From positions 75,189,621 through 75,253,620 of the forward strand of contig CM076849.1 of assembly GCA_039519185.1 (NCBI GenBank): DNA of 64,000 bases, read 5' to 3'. The notes under the pieces are model-generated. The model saw nothing but the letters and a program-made list of their open reading frames with translations. It was not told where the DNA came from and ran no database searches. Source of the DNA: Astragalus membranaceus (lineage: Eukaryota; Streptophyta; Magnoliopsida; Fabales; Fabaceae). The stretch's first letter is position 1. Each line of letters opens with the position of its first letter. Below are positions 33,425 to 45,253 of the stretch, piece by piece. A program made the position numbers and the translations under genes.

Positions 33425-33667
33425 GAAAAACATGAACAAAGTCATAACAACTACACAACACAGGTACATAAACTACTGCCCATTGCAGCATGCTATTTTT
33501 ACAATTCTGCAAAGTCTTAACTTCTTTTCCGACGCTCATCTTCACGACTTCACCCTATTAAACCCTAGAACATCTTCCGCATTCCCCATCTCTGTCCCCG
33601 TCCCCACCATGGGAAGTTTTACTACCTCTTTCGCCCTCACGGATGCCCACAGTCCCCAGAAGGACCC
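33425..33667 (+). other. Possible fragment of an unidentified gene start
   Basis: A pyrimidine-rich leader with AAACCCTAGAACATC is followed by CACCATGGGAAG, which opens MGSFTTSFALTDAHSPQKDP before the LTR element at 33668 interrupts it. After that element (35270) the frame stops at once. I do not recognise the protein, and it may be chance. Confidence 0.2.
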
Positions 33668-34077
33668 TGTTGGAATTGGTGTTGTTGGAAATAAAATTAG
33701 GAGTGTTGGAAATAGATATAATTAATGTTGCACATTCCAAGTATAATTAGAATTCATTGTATCATAGAGTTCATGCATTTTTTAGATTCATTGTATCTTA
33801 GGAGTTAGTGCTAGTCTTAATTACTCTTCTTGTAAATTGTACTAATCATGTATATAAATAGATGCTTCGGCTAAGTGTGTTTATCACTCAAACATTTCAC
33901 CAAATATTCAGTCTTTTCACATGGTATAAGAGCGGGCTCTCATCTTCTAACCTTGTCTCTGTGTTTCACCACCGCTGTTGGTGGCAACATTTGCCGTCGG
34001 CAACACCACCTTTGTCAGTTTTCAATTTATTTTCTTTTCACCATTGCAATAACCTTTCTAGTTTTCCTGTTTTTGCT

Positions 34078-34262
34078 TCCCGTGTTCCATTTTTTGGCGT
34101 GTTTTTCCGACAAGAACCACTTCCTGTCGCCGTGTTCCTCTTTCTGGCAAGTTTTCCGACCATAACCACAACATGCCATCGTGTTCCTCTTTCCGGCGGG
34201 TTTTCCAACCAGAACCACCACAGACACGTGTTCCTCTTTCCAACGTGTTTTCCGTGAGAAAC
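34078..34262. repeat. 48-bp minisatellite, four copies
   Basis: Units start CGTGTTCCTCTTTC and contain GTTTTCCGACCA and AACCAC. They make up part of the internal region of the 1.6-kb LTR element and explain the overlapping open frames on both strands. Confidence 0.85.
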
Positions 34263-35063
34263 CCCCATATGTGGCGGAATCCTCCGATCTTCCCAACTCC
34301 TGAATCCCTGCTACCAGATGTCCTCCCATGGGCTCTCATGCGCTGGTTCTTATCTGGGGGGTTTATCCACCGTCGCGTCTCTTAGCTGCGCGTGGCAACG
34401 AGTGGCGGCTCCCCTCCAGTGGCGCTTCCACCCACAGAATCGGTTTTTCCTCATGGTTCTAGATCTAGTCTTGTTTTTTGGTTCCGGCACACGAACACCT
34501 ACATTACACTTCAAAATGCCCTTTCTCTCTCCTCTTCAAACATCAAATCTGCCCATCTGGTTCTGTTATGTCTTTCTTTCTCATTAATGACATATTCTGT
34601 GGTGATTTTTCTTCCCACAGACGACCATTCCGGTGGTGACTCTTTCCCAAGGATTAATCATTAATAATGACTTCTCTTCCCGTCGACAATCATACCGATG
34701 GTGTTTTATGTTGGTTATGACTCACAAATATCCATGCCAGATTTAGTTTCAATTTCTGAGGGAAAATGCTTTATTAAGCTTGTTGCAAGGCTTGATATTT
34801 CTTTTGATGTTGGTTGCGCTAGAGAAAGGGGGCTCAGAATTCAATTTAATTGCTTCAGCCTCCAACTTGAGGGGGAGTGTTGGAATTAGTGTTGTTGGAA
34901 ATTTAATTAGGAGTGTTGGAAATAGAATATAATTAATGTTGCACATTCCAAGTATAATTAGAATTCATTATATCATATAGTTAGTGCATTTTTTATATTC
35001 ATTGTATTTTAGGAGTTAGTGCTAGTCTTAATTACTCTTCTTGTAAATTGTACTAATCATATA

Positions 35064-35200
35064 CTACTCCGGTCTCATTTATAAGCAAAAAAGCACTTTT
35101 TAGGTTCATCTGTATCTTGACTATATTATAGACCAGATACATCAATTATTCAATGAATCTAAAAAGTGGTTCTTTTGCTTATAAATGAGACCAGAGGGGG
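35064..35200. mobile_element. Stowaway-like MITE inside LTR2
   Basis: Ends CTCCGGTCTCATTTATAAGC and GCTTATAAATGAGACCAGAGGG are inverted over about 24 bp. The flanking bases are TA. LTR1 lacks it, giving the empty site (AATCATGTATATAAATAG), so it arrived after the LTR element did. Confidence 0.85.
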
Positions 35201-35980
35201 TATATAAATAGATGTTTTGGCTGAATGTGTTTATCACTCAAGCATTTCACCAAATATTTAGTCTTTTCACGGACCCCGTAATAAAAAAATCAACAAATAA
35301 TCAAAACAGCTTTCACCAAAATTTTCATGTGACACTGTTTTGATTATAGTTAATGATAACATGGTTTTACTTTTCAGAATCACAACCAAACAACTATTTA
35401 GAAACAAAACACTGAAGATTCAGCAACCAAGTGAGTACTAAAACATAGCAGTTAGCACAATTACAATTGACAAAGTACCTAAACAACATAAAATCTATGA
35501 TTAAGATTTAAGAATCTTGAATTCTACTAAAACAAAACAAATCTACGATTCCACGACTACAAACAGAGACAGATCAATAGATTTACTTTGTGAGTTGCAA
35601 ATCCCTATATAGCAGCTTCTTGTCGCAGATGCCAGTGGCATGTACACAATCCCAATTTCTAGATAGATCAATCAAAGTTCTTGTTTTTCAATTTCGTTCA
35701 CAAATATGTTCGAAGATGGTAAAGAAACAAAACAAGTGCAGTATTTCAAAACAAATAGAAAAATGAAATTTTATATTAGGTTTCAACCTGAATCACCAAG
35801 CACATCTGATTCAAAATTTCAATTGTTTTATTAATAATTACGAGTGGAAAAAACCCTAAGCGAACAGAAAAGGCGAATAAATGAGTGACATACTAGGAAT
35901 GAAGGAGAACGGATCCTTTCTGATGATCCTGCCGAGCAAGAATTGCAGCTCTTGTTGTGCGTTTGTTTTAAGGGAAGTAG

Positions 35981-35982
<2 letters not shown>

Positions 35983-36051
<69 letters not shown>
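35983..36051. repeat. (GA)n microsatellite
   Basis: More than 30 uninterrupted GA units lie in the 5' region of the phosphotransferase gene. On the gene's strand this is a CT tract. It creates a spurious Glu/Arg repeat frame on the plus strand and Leu/Ser frames on the minus strand. Confidence 0.95.
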
Positions 36052-36052
<1 letters not shown>

Positions 36053-36554
36053 AAGCAATGTGGGGAGTTGGCGAGAAATAACGAATCGCAGTTTGGTTGG
36101 GCAGCCAGAGAGTGAAGAATGAAAATGTTGGTGGTTAACTGCTTCCTGCTACTACCACCTAACTAACTACGCTCGGATTTCCTTCTCTTTATACTAGATG
36201 GCGATTTCTATCGTCAGTCACCGTAGCACAATTGTTAGGGTGTGTCAATAATGAAAATAAAAATTCAAACCCACAAAAAAAAAAGGAATCATCGATACCT
36301 TGATGAAATTGGATAGGGTTTGGATCAGAGTTTCAAATTGCACAAACACTATCAAAACAATACTAACACCAAAGCAAAAACAAACAATCACATAGCAGCA
36401 TGCTCAAAAAAGCAAGTTTGCTAAGCAACCGGATCCGAAAATTAAAAGCATTTTCAGAAATTAGGGAAACACACAAAAAAACAAAAAAGTCGAATCTCAA
36501 TAACAAATCATGATGCGGAAAGGTGAGTGAGTCAGTGAGTGTAAACTGACTGAC

Positions 36555-36705
36555 CTGAGAAGAGAATGGAAATGGAAACGATGAACTTTTTCACAACACG
36601 ATGTAAAAGGAATGGCGTAACTGTTGATGCTATGATGACTTGATTCACAGCGTAGCGTATCTTTTCCCAAACGCGCTGCGCTTCAATGATTTTCGTCGCT
36701 GTTGT
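36555..36705 (-). other. Candidate first (5' UTR) exon of the phosphotransferase
   Basis: Minus-strand sequence ends TTCTCTTCTCAG followed by GTCAGTCAG, a strong donor. It has no long frame and lies about 25-30 nt downstream of a TATA-like word. A second start region near 36180 (TATAAAG at about 36189, minus strand) is possible and would put the CT tract in the leader. Confidence 0.5.
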
Positions 36706-36728
36706 ATAATTTAAACACGAGAACTATG

Positions 36729-36740
36729 TAATATATATAC
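36729..36740 (-). promoter_or_regulatory. TATA-like element for the phosphotransferase gene
   Basis: Minus-strand GTATATATATTA lies upstream of the candidate leader exon. No further recognisable promoter box is visible. From 36742 to 37090 I see no gene. Confidence 0.45.
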
Positions 36741-37172
36741 GTCGGCATCTGTCCGACAAATATCTTTTATTTATTCTGCACTATCTTATTTTTCTGTTGC
36801 CATGTGCGTGGTTTCCGATTTTACAAAATCCGGTGACTAACCTACGCGGGAGAACTTGACTGACTATGAGTTTCCGACTTTGTCGGTCCGTATGGTTCTT
36901 TCTCTTAACAGAATTTTTGTCACACTCAAAATTGGAATCCAAGACATTGACGTTCAAGTCAAGTTACCATCGTTATGTACTTTAAAGTTCTTTTTTATTT
37001 TATTTTATATAAAAAGAAATATTATGTACTTTAAAGTTCACAACCCCAAAACATTAACAAGTACTTCAATGTGATTTAAACCAGCTACTTTTAAAAGTAG
37101 GAAATCAAATCACTCAATTTTGTTCCTCACAAAAAATTTGATGCTCAATTGAGTTCTCCATAATAATTAATA

Positions 37173-37520
37173 GGCTAAATTATAGTTTTAGTCTCTCTAT
37201 TTTAAAAAATTCAGATATTTGGTCCTTCTATTTTAAAACTCAGACATTTGGTCCCCCAATTTTAAAAAATCAAAGACATTTAGTCCTAAGAGGAATTTTC
37301 AGTTTTTTATGGCTAATAATCAAAGACATTTGGTCCCTCAATTTTAAAAAATCAAAGACATTTGGTCCTCCAATTTTAAAAAATCAAAGACATTTGGTCC
37401 CTCTTTGGACTAAATGTATTTGATTTTTTAAAATTGGGGGACTAAATGTCTGAGTTTTAAAATAGGGGGACCAAATGTCTGAATTTTTGAAAATAGGGGG
37501 ATCAAAACTGTAATTTAGCC
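37173..37520. mobile_element. MULE-type MITE, 348 bp
   Basis: Ends GGCTAAATTATAGTTTTAG and the inverse of GATCAAAACTGTAATTTAGCC form inverted repeats over more than 100 bp. A 9-bp duplication TAATTAATA flanks it (37164-37172 and 37521-37529), as expected for Mutator-like elements. It is built from TTTGGTCC-type repeats. Confidence 0.9.
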
Positions 37521-37554
37521 TAATTAATATCAATTTTAGTAGTAATAAATATTA

Positions 37555-38873
37555 GGCTAAATAGCACTTTTGGTCCTTTATGTTTGCTCCAGATTTCACT
37601 TTGGTCATTTATCTTTTTTTTGGTCCGTTTTGGTCCCTTATGTTTCATTTTTGTTTCATTTTGGTCCCTGACGTTAGTTTTGACTAACGGACGTCACGCT
37701 GGCAGTTAACTACTGACGTGGCGTCCATATTTAATTCTAAAATAATTACACATCATCTCTAATTAAATCAACAAAAACTAAAAACATTAAAATCAATAAA
37801 ACAATTAAATCAAATCCCTAATTTCTACCTAATCCTAATTTCTACCGATTCCAGCAAACACCAAATCCAACGTTCTCAGCAAACACCAAATCTACCAAAT
37901 CATTTCTTCATCTACCAAATCTGGGTTTCTTCATCTCACCGTACTCTCTCTTTTCTTCAACCCAGATCGCAACCCACACTCCCTCTCTCTTCATCACTTC
38001 GTCTTCGTCTTCATCCAGATCGCAACCCACACTGCCTCTCTCTTCATCACTTCGTCTTCGTCTTCATCCAGATCTGCGTTCACCATGTTCATCACTTCGT
38101 CTTTCTTGGTGCGAAGGGTGGTGCGACGGGTGGTGCGACGAGGAGGACGACGGGTGGGAGAGAGATCTGAATCTGTGTTACGGTGAGAGAGAAAGAAATT
38201 TTCAGTGAGAGAGAGAGTACGAAAGAGGGAGATCTGGAAAATGGGTTGAAGAAGAGAGAGAGTACGGTGAGAGAGAAAGAAGTTTTCGGTGAAGAAGATC
38301 TGGAAGGGGATGAGGAACTTTGATGATGATGGGTTGCGACGGTGATGTGGGGGTTACAGTGGTTGTTGGGTTCTTCACTATTGTTGGGTTCTGGTTGTTG
38401 TTCACTGTTGTTGGTTGTTGTTGGCGGTTGTGGGGCGGTGCACGGTGGTTGCGCGAAGAGACAGACAGAGGGAGTGTGGTGGTCGTTTGGCCAAGAGGGA
38501 GGAGTGATGGTGATGGTGATGGTGATGGTGGCTGACGGTGGTTGACAACTGGGGATGGTGATGGTGGCTGACGAGGGGAGATGGGTTTGACGGTGGCTGG
38601 GGATGGGTTATTGTTATTAATTATTTGTTAAATTATTTTTTATGTTTTTAAAATTTAAATAACATAAATAATGATGTGGTAATTATTTTAGAATTAAATA
38701 TGGACGCCACGTCAGCAGTTAACTGCCAGCGTGGCGTCCGTTAGTCAAAACTAACGTCAGGGACCAAAATGAAACAAAAATGAAACATAAGGGACCAAAA
38801 CGGACCAAAAAAAAGATAAAGGACCAAAGTGAAATCTGGAACAAACATAAAGGACCAAAAGTGCTATTTAGCC
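37555..38873. mobile_element. Non-autonomous MULE, 1319 bp
   Basis: Inverted repeats of roughly 200 bp start GGCTAAATAGCACTTTTGGTCC. The 9-bp duplication TAAATATTA is at 37546-37554 and 38874-38882. The interior (about 37780-38640) is not TIR-like: it has a CT-rich part with a tandem TCATCACTTCGTCTTCGTC unit and a GGTGATGGTGATGGTGG part. It may be a captured genomic fragment (Pack-MULE), but no protein was recognised. Confidence 0.88.
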
Positions 38874-39090
38874 TAAATATTAATAGGGAACTTTGGTAAA
38901 AAAAATTATAAATAGGGAACACGTTAGTCCCTCTTTAGTCTTATGTTGAGTAAAGATCATCTCCATTAACTATATCTTTTGTTACTTTTAATACTATAGT
39001 TTTAAAAAATAAAAATAATAGTATCACATTAAATGTGATGCAAATACCTTTTATACACATAAAACATCCTAAAATGATAGTGTAAAAAGT

Positions 39091-39849
39091 CAAGGTAATC
39101 AAAACCGGACCGGATCGGGCGGTTCGACCGGTTGAACCGGGAACCAGACCCCTATCCGGTCCAGTTGAACCCCAAAACCGAATTGCATCAGAACCGGGGC
39201 AAGAACCGAAAAACCGCCCCAAAATCGAGAAAATCGGCGGTTCTGAGAAAAAGCTTTATTTTTAAAATTGTTTGTTGTTCGGGGATCGAACCCCTTCCCT
39301 CTCTGTACAAGCTTCAAATATTAATCATTAGAGCAACCACGTTATGTTGTCACTTATCTGTAATATTATGTATATAACCATTCTTACTTTTATTTCTAAC
39401 AAAAGCCATTTTTCCTAATAATTTTATTTATTTACCATTTACTTTTATACTTATATATGTGTTATTATATATTACATATATATCTTAACTATTTAACATC
39501 TAATATTTTGTATTACATTCTCTAGACTTTTGATTCTATACATTTATTGATTAGAATATTATTAAATATGAATAATTATTATTTTTTTGAAAATATTGAT
39601 TTATAATATCATATATTTTTCTATTTCTCATATTATTTTAATATAAAATTTATTCATACTAGATATGTTGTTGTATTATTATGAGTATTATGGTTTTTTA
39701 TTATTTTTTATCCTTTATATATTTAATAAAAATATTAAATAATATATTTAATTAATTCCGGTTGAACCCCGATTCAACCGGTTGAGCCTAATAACCTCTG
39801 AACCGCTACCTCTTCTGTTTCAATGTCCAGTCCGATTTTGATTACCTTG
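39091..39849. mobile_element. Non-autonomous hAT element, 759 bp
   Basis: Ends CAAGGTAATCAAAACCGGAC and the inverse of GTCCGATTTTGATTACCTTG. The 8-bp duplication TAAAAAGT is at 39083-39090 and 39850-39857. Subterminal copies of CCGGTTGAACC occur at both ends. Confidence 0.92.
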
Positions 39850-39985
39850 TAAAAAGTAATAGAAAGCATAAATGGAGAGAGAAAATGGGGAGGATCAGAA
39901 CTCTCTTATGTTAGTGAGTTTCATTTATCAGTTGAGCTAGTTTGCTGTTTATATAACGTGTCTCATTATTTGTTCTAGGTGTCCG

Positions 39986-40182
39986 CAGTGGCGGACTCAG
40001 GACTCTGGGGTCAGGAGTGTCAAATTTTTTAAGACCGGTGTCAAATAGGTGTAAAACTTGGTCTACTAGTACAATTTAAAATTTTCAGGGAGGTCAAAAT
40101 TAAAATTTCAGGAGATTTAGGCTATTTATATAGAGTGTTTAATGAAAAAAAAATTCCAAGTTGTATGCTAGGTCCGCCAGTG
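39986..40182. mobile_element. hAT MITE, 197 bp
   Basis: Ends CAGTGGCGGAC and the inverse of GTCCGCCAGTG (one mismatch). The flanks GGTGTCCG (39978-39985) and TGTGTCCG (40183-40190) differ by one base. CAGTGGCGGA is a common plant hAT terminus. Confidence 0.82.
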
Positions 40183-40584
40183 TGTGTCCGATTATTTTTT
40201 TTATTAAGTCATGTCACCACTATTATGTGATACAAAGTTAAAAAGAAGACACATTAGTCCTCCATGAAATTGCCTTGCAATGTTAAACTTCACCCAGAAA
40301 AATCAAAAACACATAATACCCTAAGTTGCTTTGTCTTCCTCCTGTTGCTTCTCCCGGGAAATCAAACCCAAAATTGCGTCTTTGGAAGCACAGTTCGTTC
40401 TTGCTTATAGCATAATGGGTGGTTTTTTGTTGGGAGCTTCGTTAATGGTTATTGTTATTTGTTGTTTCGGTGATGCTCTAATGGGGGTTTTTGTTGTTAT
40501 AATTTGTTGTTTCATTATTGCATGTTGATTTTTGTTGCTTCTACTTGTTGCTTCGCTCTTGGTTATGCATTATTCATTTTTAGT

Positions 40585-41052
40585 AGGGGTGTTTAAAACC
40601 GAACCAAACCAATAGGAGAACCGCAAACAAAACCAAACCAAACCGAAAACCACAAAAAACCGATTTTTAGCGGTTTTGTTCATTTTTTTTTCACTGAACC
40701 GAGCGGTTCGGTTCGGTTCTCGGTTCTCATTTCAGAAACCGAACCAAACCAAACCAAACCGCTAAAATTTTATTTATTATTATTTTTTGTTATTACCCAG
40801 CCCAACAACGCAGGCAGCGCACAGCCCAACAACAACCAGCCCAGATCTCATCTCACTCAGACACTCACGCACACCAAACCCTATCAGATTCAGATCTCAT
40901 CTCACAGCTCACTCACGCAGTCACGCACAAACCAAACAACTCTATCTGATCTCACTCAACGCAGCGTCGCAGACTCGTAGTCGCAGCCTATCACTCAACG
41001 CAGCGTCGCCGTCGCAGACTCGCAGTCGCAGCCTCTCACTCTCAACGCAACT

Positions 41053-41095
<43 letters not shown>

Positions 41096-43144
41096 GCGCA
41101 ACCGTGAGTCACCACTCACCACCGTTACTGATCTCTCTCTCAACGCGCAACCGTGAGTCACCGTTACTGATATCTCTCATCTCAACTCACAGGTTCGATT
41201 CATGGACTGCCTGATCTTGTAAGTCACCGTTGATTCATCTTGATTCATTTGTTCGTTTCTTTCTCAGTTCATTTTACTCATCTCAGTTCGCATTTCTTTC
41301 TTTCTCCACTGCGTTGTTGTACTATTTTATATGTATGAACTGCTCGAATATATATGCTCTGTTGTTATGGAATGAACTGCTTGATTTATGGAATATATAT
41401 GAACTGCTCGAATTTTTTCTCAGATTGGAATTTATTTATGGAAATTTTTTCTCAGATTGTGAACTGCTCGAATATATATGCTCTGTTGTTATGCTAGTCA
41501 GGTTTATATCTTGCTTCATTTTTGATTCTATGTTTGAATATGCTCAGATTTTCGCATTTCTCAGATTGTATCAGTTATGTTCTGCTTCATTTTTTATTCT
41601 GTTGTTATGTCCAGATTTTGACATCTTGAATTGGTGGAAGGTAAATTCTACTAAATACTTCTACTAAATACCCTACTCTTGAAGTGGATATGTCCTCACT
41701 TTCATCATATTTATTATGTTTCATCCATAGCTTTCTATGTCAGACAAGTACAGAATAACCTTTCTATGTTAAACAAGTACAGAATTGTTAAACAACTACA
41801 GAATAACCTTTCTATGTCAAATAGCTTATTTTTCTTGAATATCATTTTTTTAATCTGATGCAAAGTGCCTAAAGTCAATAAATTGTTAAGTTTTTGATCA
41901 AAAGTGTTTTCTTCTAGCACTTGTTTTACCACATACTGATGTAGTGTTGCTTGGTTTTTTTATATCTACATACTTATTGACATCTTGAATTGGTGGAAGG
42001 TAAATTCTACTAAATACCCTACTCTTGGTCTAATGGCTAGAGATATATTGGCTATGCCCATATCTACTGTTGCTTCGGAGTCCGCTTTCTCTACTGGAGG
42101 TAGAGTTCTTAGTTCTTATAGGAGCTCTCTTACACCACACACTGTTGAAGCTTTAATTTGTGCACAAAATTGGCTAAGATCCTCCCCTTTGTCGGTGGAT
42201 ATTGAAGAGCTCTTGGAAGACTTGGAAAAGCTGGAAGAAGGTATATATGGTTTGTAAATTCTGTTTTGTGAAATTACAATTATTTCTTTTGTCTAATGTT
42301 TGTTAATATATTTGATATATTCGTAGAACTTGCTCCGATCCCACAACTGAATGAAGGACTTTCTGATATTGAATCAGATGACGATTAGATGTATTTTCGA
42401 GCTAAATCAAATGAAAAAATGGTATGTACTTGAATTCGGTTGAATCTTGTTAGATTTTATTACTTTATTATTTGTTGATTTTAGTTACTGATTTTATTTA
42501 CTGATTTGCTTTGTAGGACACTTCCTGGAGTAGTGGATACGGATAATGCCTTTGGAGACTTGCTGGAGATTGGAATTATGTTTGAATATGTTTGCTGGAG
42601 AGTGGAATTATGTTGGAATTATATTTGTACTATGTTGTTGAATTACATTGGCTGAATTATATTTGGAGAATTGATGGAGACTTGTTGAATTAGATTTGCT
42701 TTGTTGAATTATGCTGAATTAGATTGGAATTATATTTGTATTATGATGCTGAATTAGATTGGAATTGGTGCTGTGGAGGCCAAATTATGTTGAATTATGT
42801 TGAATTAGATTGGAATTATATTGGTGCTGTGCTTTTGCTGTTAGATTGAATTATATTGCCAGGACAAATTATATTGGTGCTGTGGAGGCCAAATTATGTT
42901 GAATTAGATTGAATTATATTGTCAGGACAAAACTGAACCAAATTATGTTTGAATTACGTATAAATCATGTTTTGTCTCGTCAAAAACCGAACAAAACCGA
43001 ACCAATCCAAACCGCTTTGGTTTGGTTTGGTTTGTTTTTTTTTTAAGCCAACCGAACCAAACCAAACCGCATCTATTTTTACCTCGCGGTTCGGTGCACT
43101 TTTTTGCTCAAAACCGAACCAAACCGCACCGCGAACACCCCTAA
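40585..43144 (+). mobile_element. hAT element with deleted transposase, 2560 bp
   Basis: The ends AGGGGTGTTTAAAACCG and the inverse of GAACACCCCTAA are imperfect inverted repeats followed by CCGAACCAAACC runs. The 8-bp duplication TTTTTAGT is at 40577-40584 and 43145-43152. Only the C-terminal transposase exons remain. The rest is a CT-rich leader (40790-41170, including a (CT)n run at 41054-41091) and a degenerate GAATTATATTGGTGC-type repeat (42560-42960). Confidence 0.9.
41982..42388 (+). pseudogene. hAT transposase C-terminal dimerisation domain
   Basis: LNWWKVNSTKYPTLGLMARD and ILAMPISTVASESAFSTGGR mark the hATC dimerisation domain near the end of hAT transposases. The first exon ends at 42240 (GAAGAAG before GTATAT). 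A second exon from 42327 to the TAG at 42386-42388 adds ELAPIPQLNEGLSDIESDDD. The BED finger and catalytic acids are absent. A partial duplicate of the exon start (DFDILNWWKVNSTKY) is at about 41615-41660, the likely deletion or duplication scar. Confidence 0.85.
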
Positions 43145-43659
43145 TTTTTAGTGCTTGTTGCTTCTACTCATGCCTCTTCGTATATGTTTATGTTATGGGT
43201 CTCTATAACCGGATGAAGAGGATTTGCTCATCATGAAATTTTCACAAAAACACACGAAAATGAAGCTGATGAGAATATTTTGCTTTGCTAGAAATGGATC
43301 AGATGTGAAAAAAATGGGGGTTGGGGTTCAAATGGAGAAGAATATTGGGTAAATATAAGTCAGGCTCGAGGGACCAATTTGACTCAAAATTGGAAATGTT
43401 AGGAACTTAAATGGGTACTTTAAAAATTGACTCACCAATATTGCCACAAAAGTGATCCTAATGGCCACATCATCAATCTAACGTGACTCATTGGAGCTCA
43501 AACGGCTAAGTTTCAATGGAAATTGACACGGTGACTAATGTGTCCCCTATTTGTAATTGTCAAGAACTAAAATTGATATTAATTATTCTAAGGGACCAAA
43601 TTGAGCACCAAAAATTTTGTGAGAGCGAAATTGAGTATTCACTCTTTACTTTTCCATTT

Positions 43660-44317
43660 TAAGAAAAACTTTCCATTTTTTAATTATCATCTATATCTTT
43701 ACATCTCTACATGTTTATACATATCTATATCTATATCTATATATATAACATTTGAGAATTATCTCTCATAAATGCTATTACAAGTGTCGGCTCATGGATT
43801 GCTTAGCATTAATGATATTTTTTAATTATTTTCATTTTTAAATAATTTAGTGTAATAAATATAAAGGATCCCACAATAAATATGCAACTTAAATTAAGAA
43901 AGTTATTAAGAAATTTATGTATTTGATATTTGATATTCTCATTTCATGGGTATTATTATTGTTCATAAAGACATTTAATTTTACAATTCTCATTCATTCT
44001 CATCATTTAAAATGTGAGTGATTCTCCCTAATATATACTTGGTGGCCAATAAGAAATATGAATTATTTTAAACTACCATGACGTTTCAGGTTGTTTAGAA
44101 GCATTTTCCGCATTTTGTTTTGGTCGAAATTTTCCTCAAAATTTTGAATTGAATGTGATGATGATATCTTGGATTATTTGTCATTTCTCTTGGTCATACT
44201 GAGTTATTTATTTATGGTTGGAAAGATTTATTTCTAGGTGCAAGAATTATTTGTCTTTGCAAAAAAAATTGTTTGTACGTGCAAGGATACAAAATAAAAT
44301 ATGAGAGCGTCTTTTCA
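43660..44317. other. AT-rich intergenic DNA
   Basis: No gene, inverted repeat or long direct repeat is seen. A short CTATAT run lies near 43725-43750. Confidence 0.5.
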
Positions 44318-45052
44318 TCTAATCTAATAATCTAATCTAATTTAATAAAATAATCTAATTTAATAAAATGATATGCTAGCAAATTGACATTTTTAGACAT
44401 TCCACTAACGCGCCACGTGTCCAACTTTTTTGGGAATTTTAGACATTTTGCCACTAAAAGACAAAAAATCTTAATATTTTAAATTACGAAGTAAAAATTT
44501 AGAAGAAAAATAAGGGGATTTTGCTCAAAAAATATTAATATATAAATTAATAATGATAACTATTTTAATAGAAACTATGCATTCAAATGATACAAATATT
44601 TGAACCAAATGTCATACAAATATGTTGATGGTTTCGCTTTTAAATTTAAATTTAAAAAATGTATTACATTTATATAATTGAAGTTTTATAAGTCGATTCT
44701 TTTACAAATTAAACAAATAGCTTTTTATAAGTAAGGTATATTGAAACAAATTTGTATATTCAATTTTTCATATAATAAAATGTAATAATGATTTTTTTCT
44801 AAAAAATATATCTTTTTTACAAATAAAAATTAATAACCAATATTTGACTTTATAAAAAGTTTCGATTATAAATTTAAGCCATTTATTCCCTGACATGGAA
44901 TTAGAAACGCAACAGCGTTAAAACTTTTGAGGGACATAAGCTACCCTGGGACACGAGGGGCAACTCGGAGCTCCGGGGTTCAATTTCTGCTATGGACAAA
45001 CTCGGTGTGCGAAATGGGCCAAACCATAAATTAAATGTGACACTAAAAAATA

Positions 45053-45253
45053 ATTTTTTTTGTTCGGACCATCGTTGGCTACCCACGGAGTGTCCCAACG
45101 CTTTCAACGAAAAACTAATCTCCGCTCGTGCTTAGGATCAAATTTCACACTGGCCAACACCGAGTTTGTCTACTGCAAGAATCAAACCCGTGAGCACCGG
45201 GTCGACTCCCTGTGTCCTAGGATAGATTAAGCCACTAGGCCAACGGTGTTGGT
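45053..45253 (-). mobile_element. tRNA-derived SINE, 201 bp
   Basis: Flanked by the exact 15-bp repeat TGACACTAAAAAATA (45038-45052 and 45254-45268), with a T-rich tail at the left. Minus-strand head ACCAACACCGTTGGCCTAGTGG then GGCTTAATCTATCC looks like an A box. A second copy of the same family is at 62295-62503. A related fragment in plus orientation (GGGACACGAGGGGCAAC) precedes it near 44935. Confidence 0.85.

Larger units (their letters stand above)
33668..35269 (+). mobile_element. Non-autonomous 1.6-kb LTR retrotransposon
   Basis: LTR1 33668-33919 and LTR2 34878-35269 both start TGTTGGAATT and end GTCTTTTCA. PBS TGGTATAAGAGC (33922-33933) resembles the initiator-tRNA site of copia elements. 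PPT ACTTGAGGGGGAG (34865-34877) touches LTR2. Flanks share GGACCC (33662-33667 and 35271-35276), fitting a target duplication with an uncertain edge. LTR2 is 140 bp longer because a MITE inserted there. The internal 950 bp has no gag or pol frame, only a four-copy repeat and short frames, so it depends on proteins supplied in trans. It sits in the phosphotransferase leader intron, antisense. Confidence 0.88.
37100..43655. mobile_element. Composite with long terminal inverted repeats
   Basis: The left sequence (ACTCAATTTTGTTCCTCAC, then GATGCTCAATTGAGTTCTCC, ATCAATTTTAG, AATAGGGAACACGTTAGTC) reappears inverted at 43530-43655 (ACTCAATTTCGCTCTCAC, GGTGCTCAATTTGGTCC, ATCAATTTTAG, AATAGGGGACACATTAGTC). 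The left arm is split by two MULEs, so the arms were once about 150-200 bp. The span holds three hAT elements as well. No transposase of its own and no clear target duplication were found. A MULE-type parent is the best guess. Confidence 0.55.

Noticed and set aside
34027..34339. Several 76-100-residue minus-strand frames
   Set aside because: They are alternative readings of a 48-bp minisatellite in the non-autonomous LTR element.
35881..36081. Frame with an Arg-Glu repeat
   Set aside because: Pure product of the GA microsatellite.
40787..41107. 106-residue Ser/Leu-rich frame
   Set aside because: It reads through CT repeats in the hAT element leader, with no family match.
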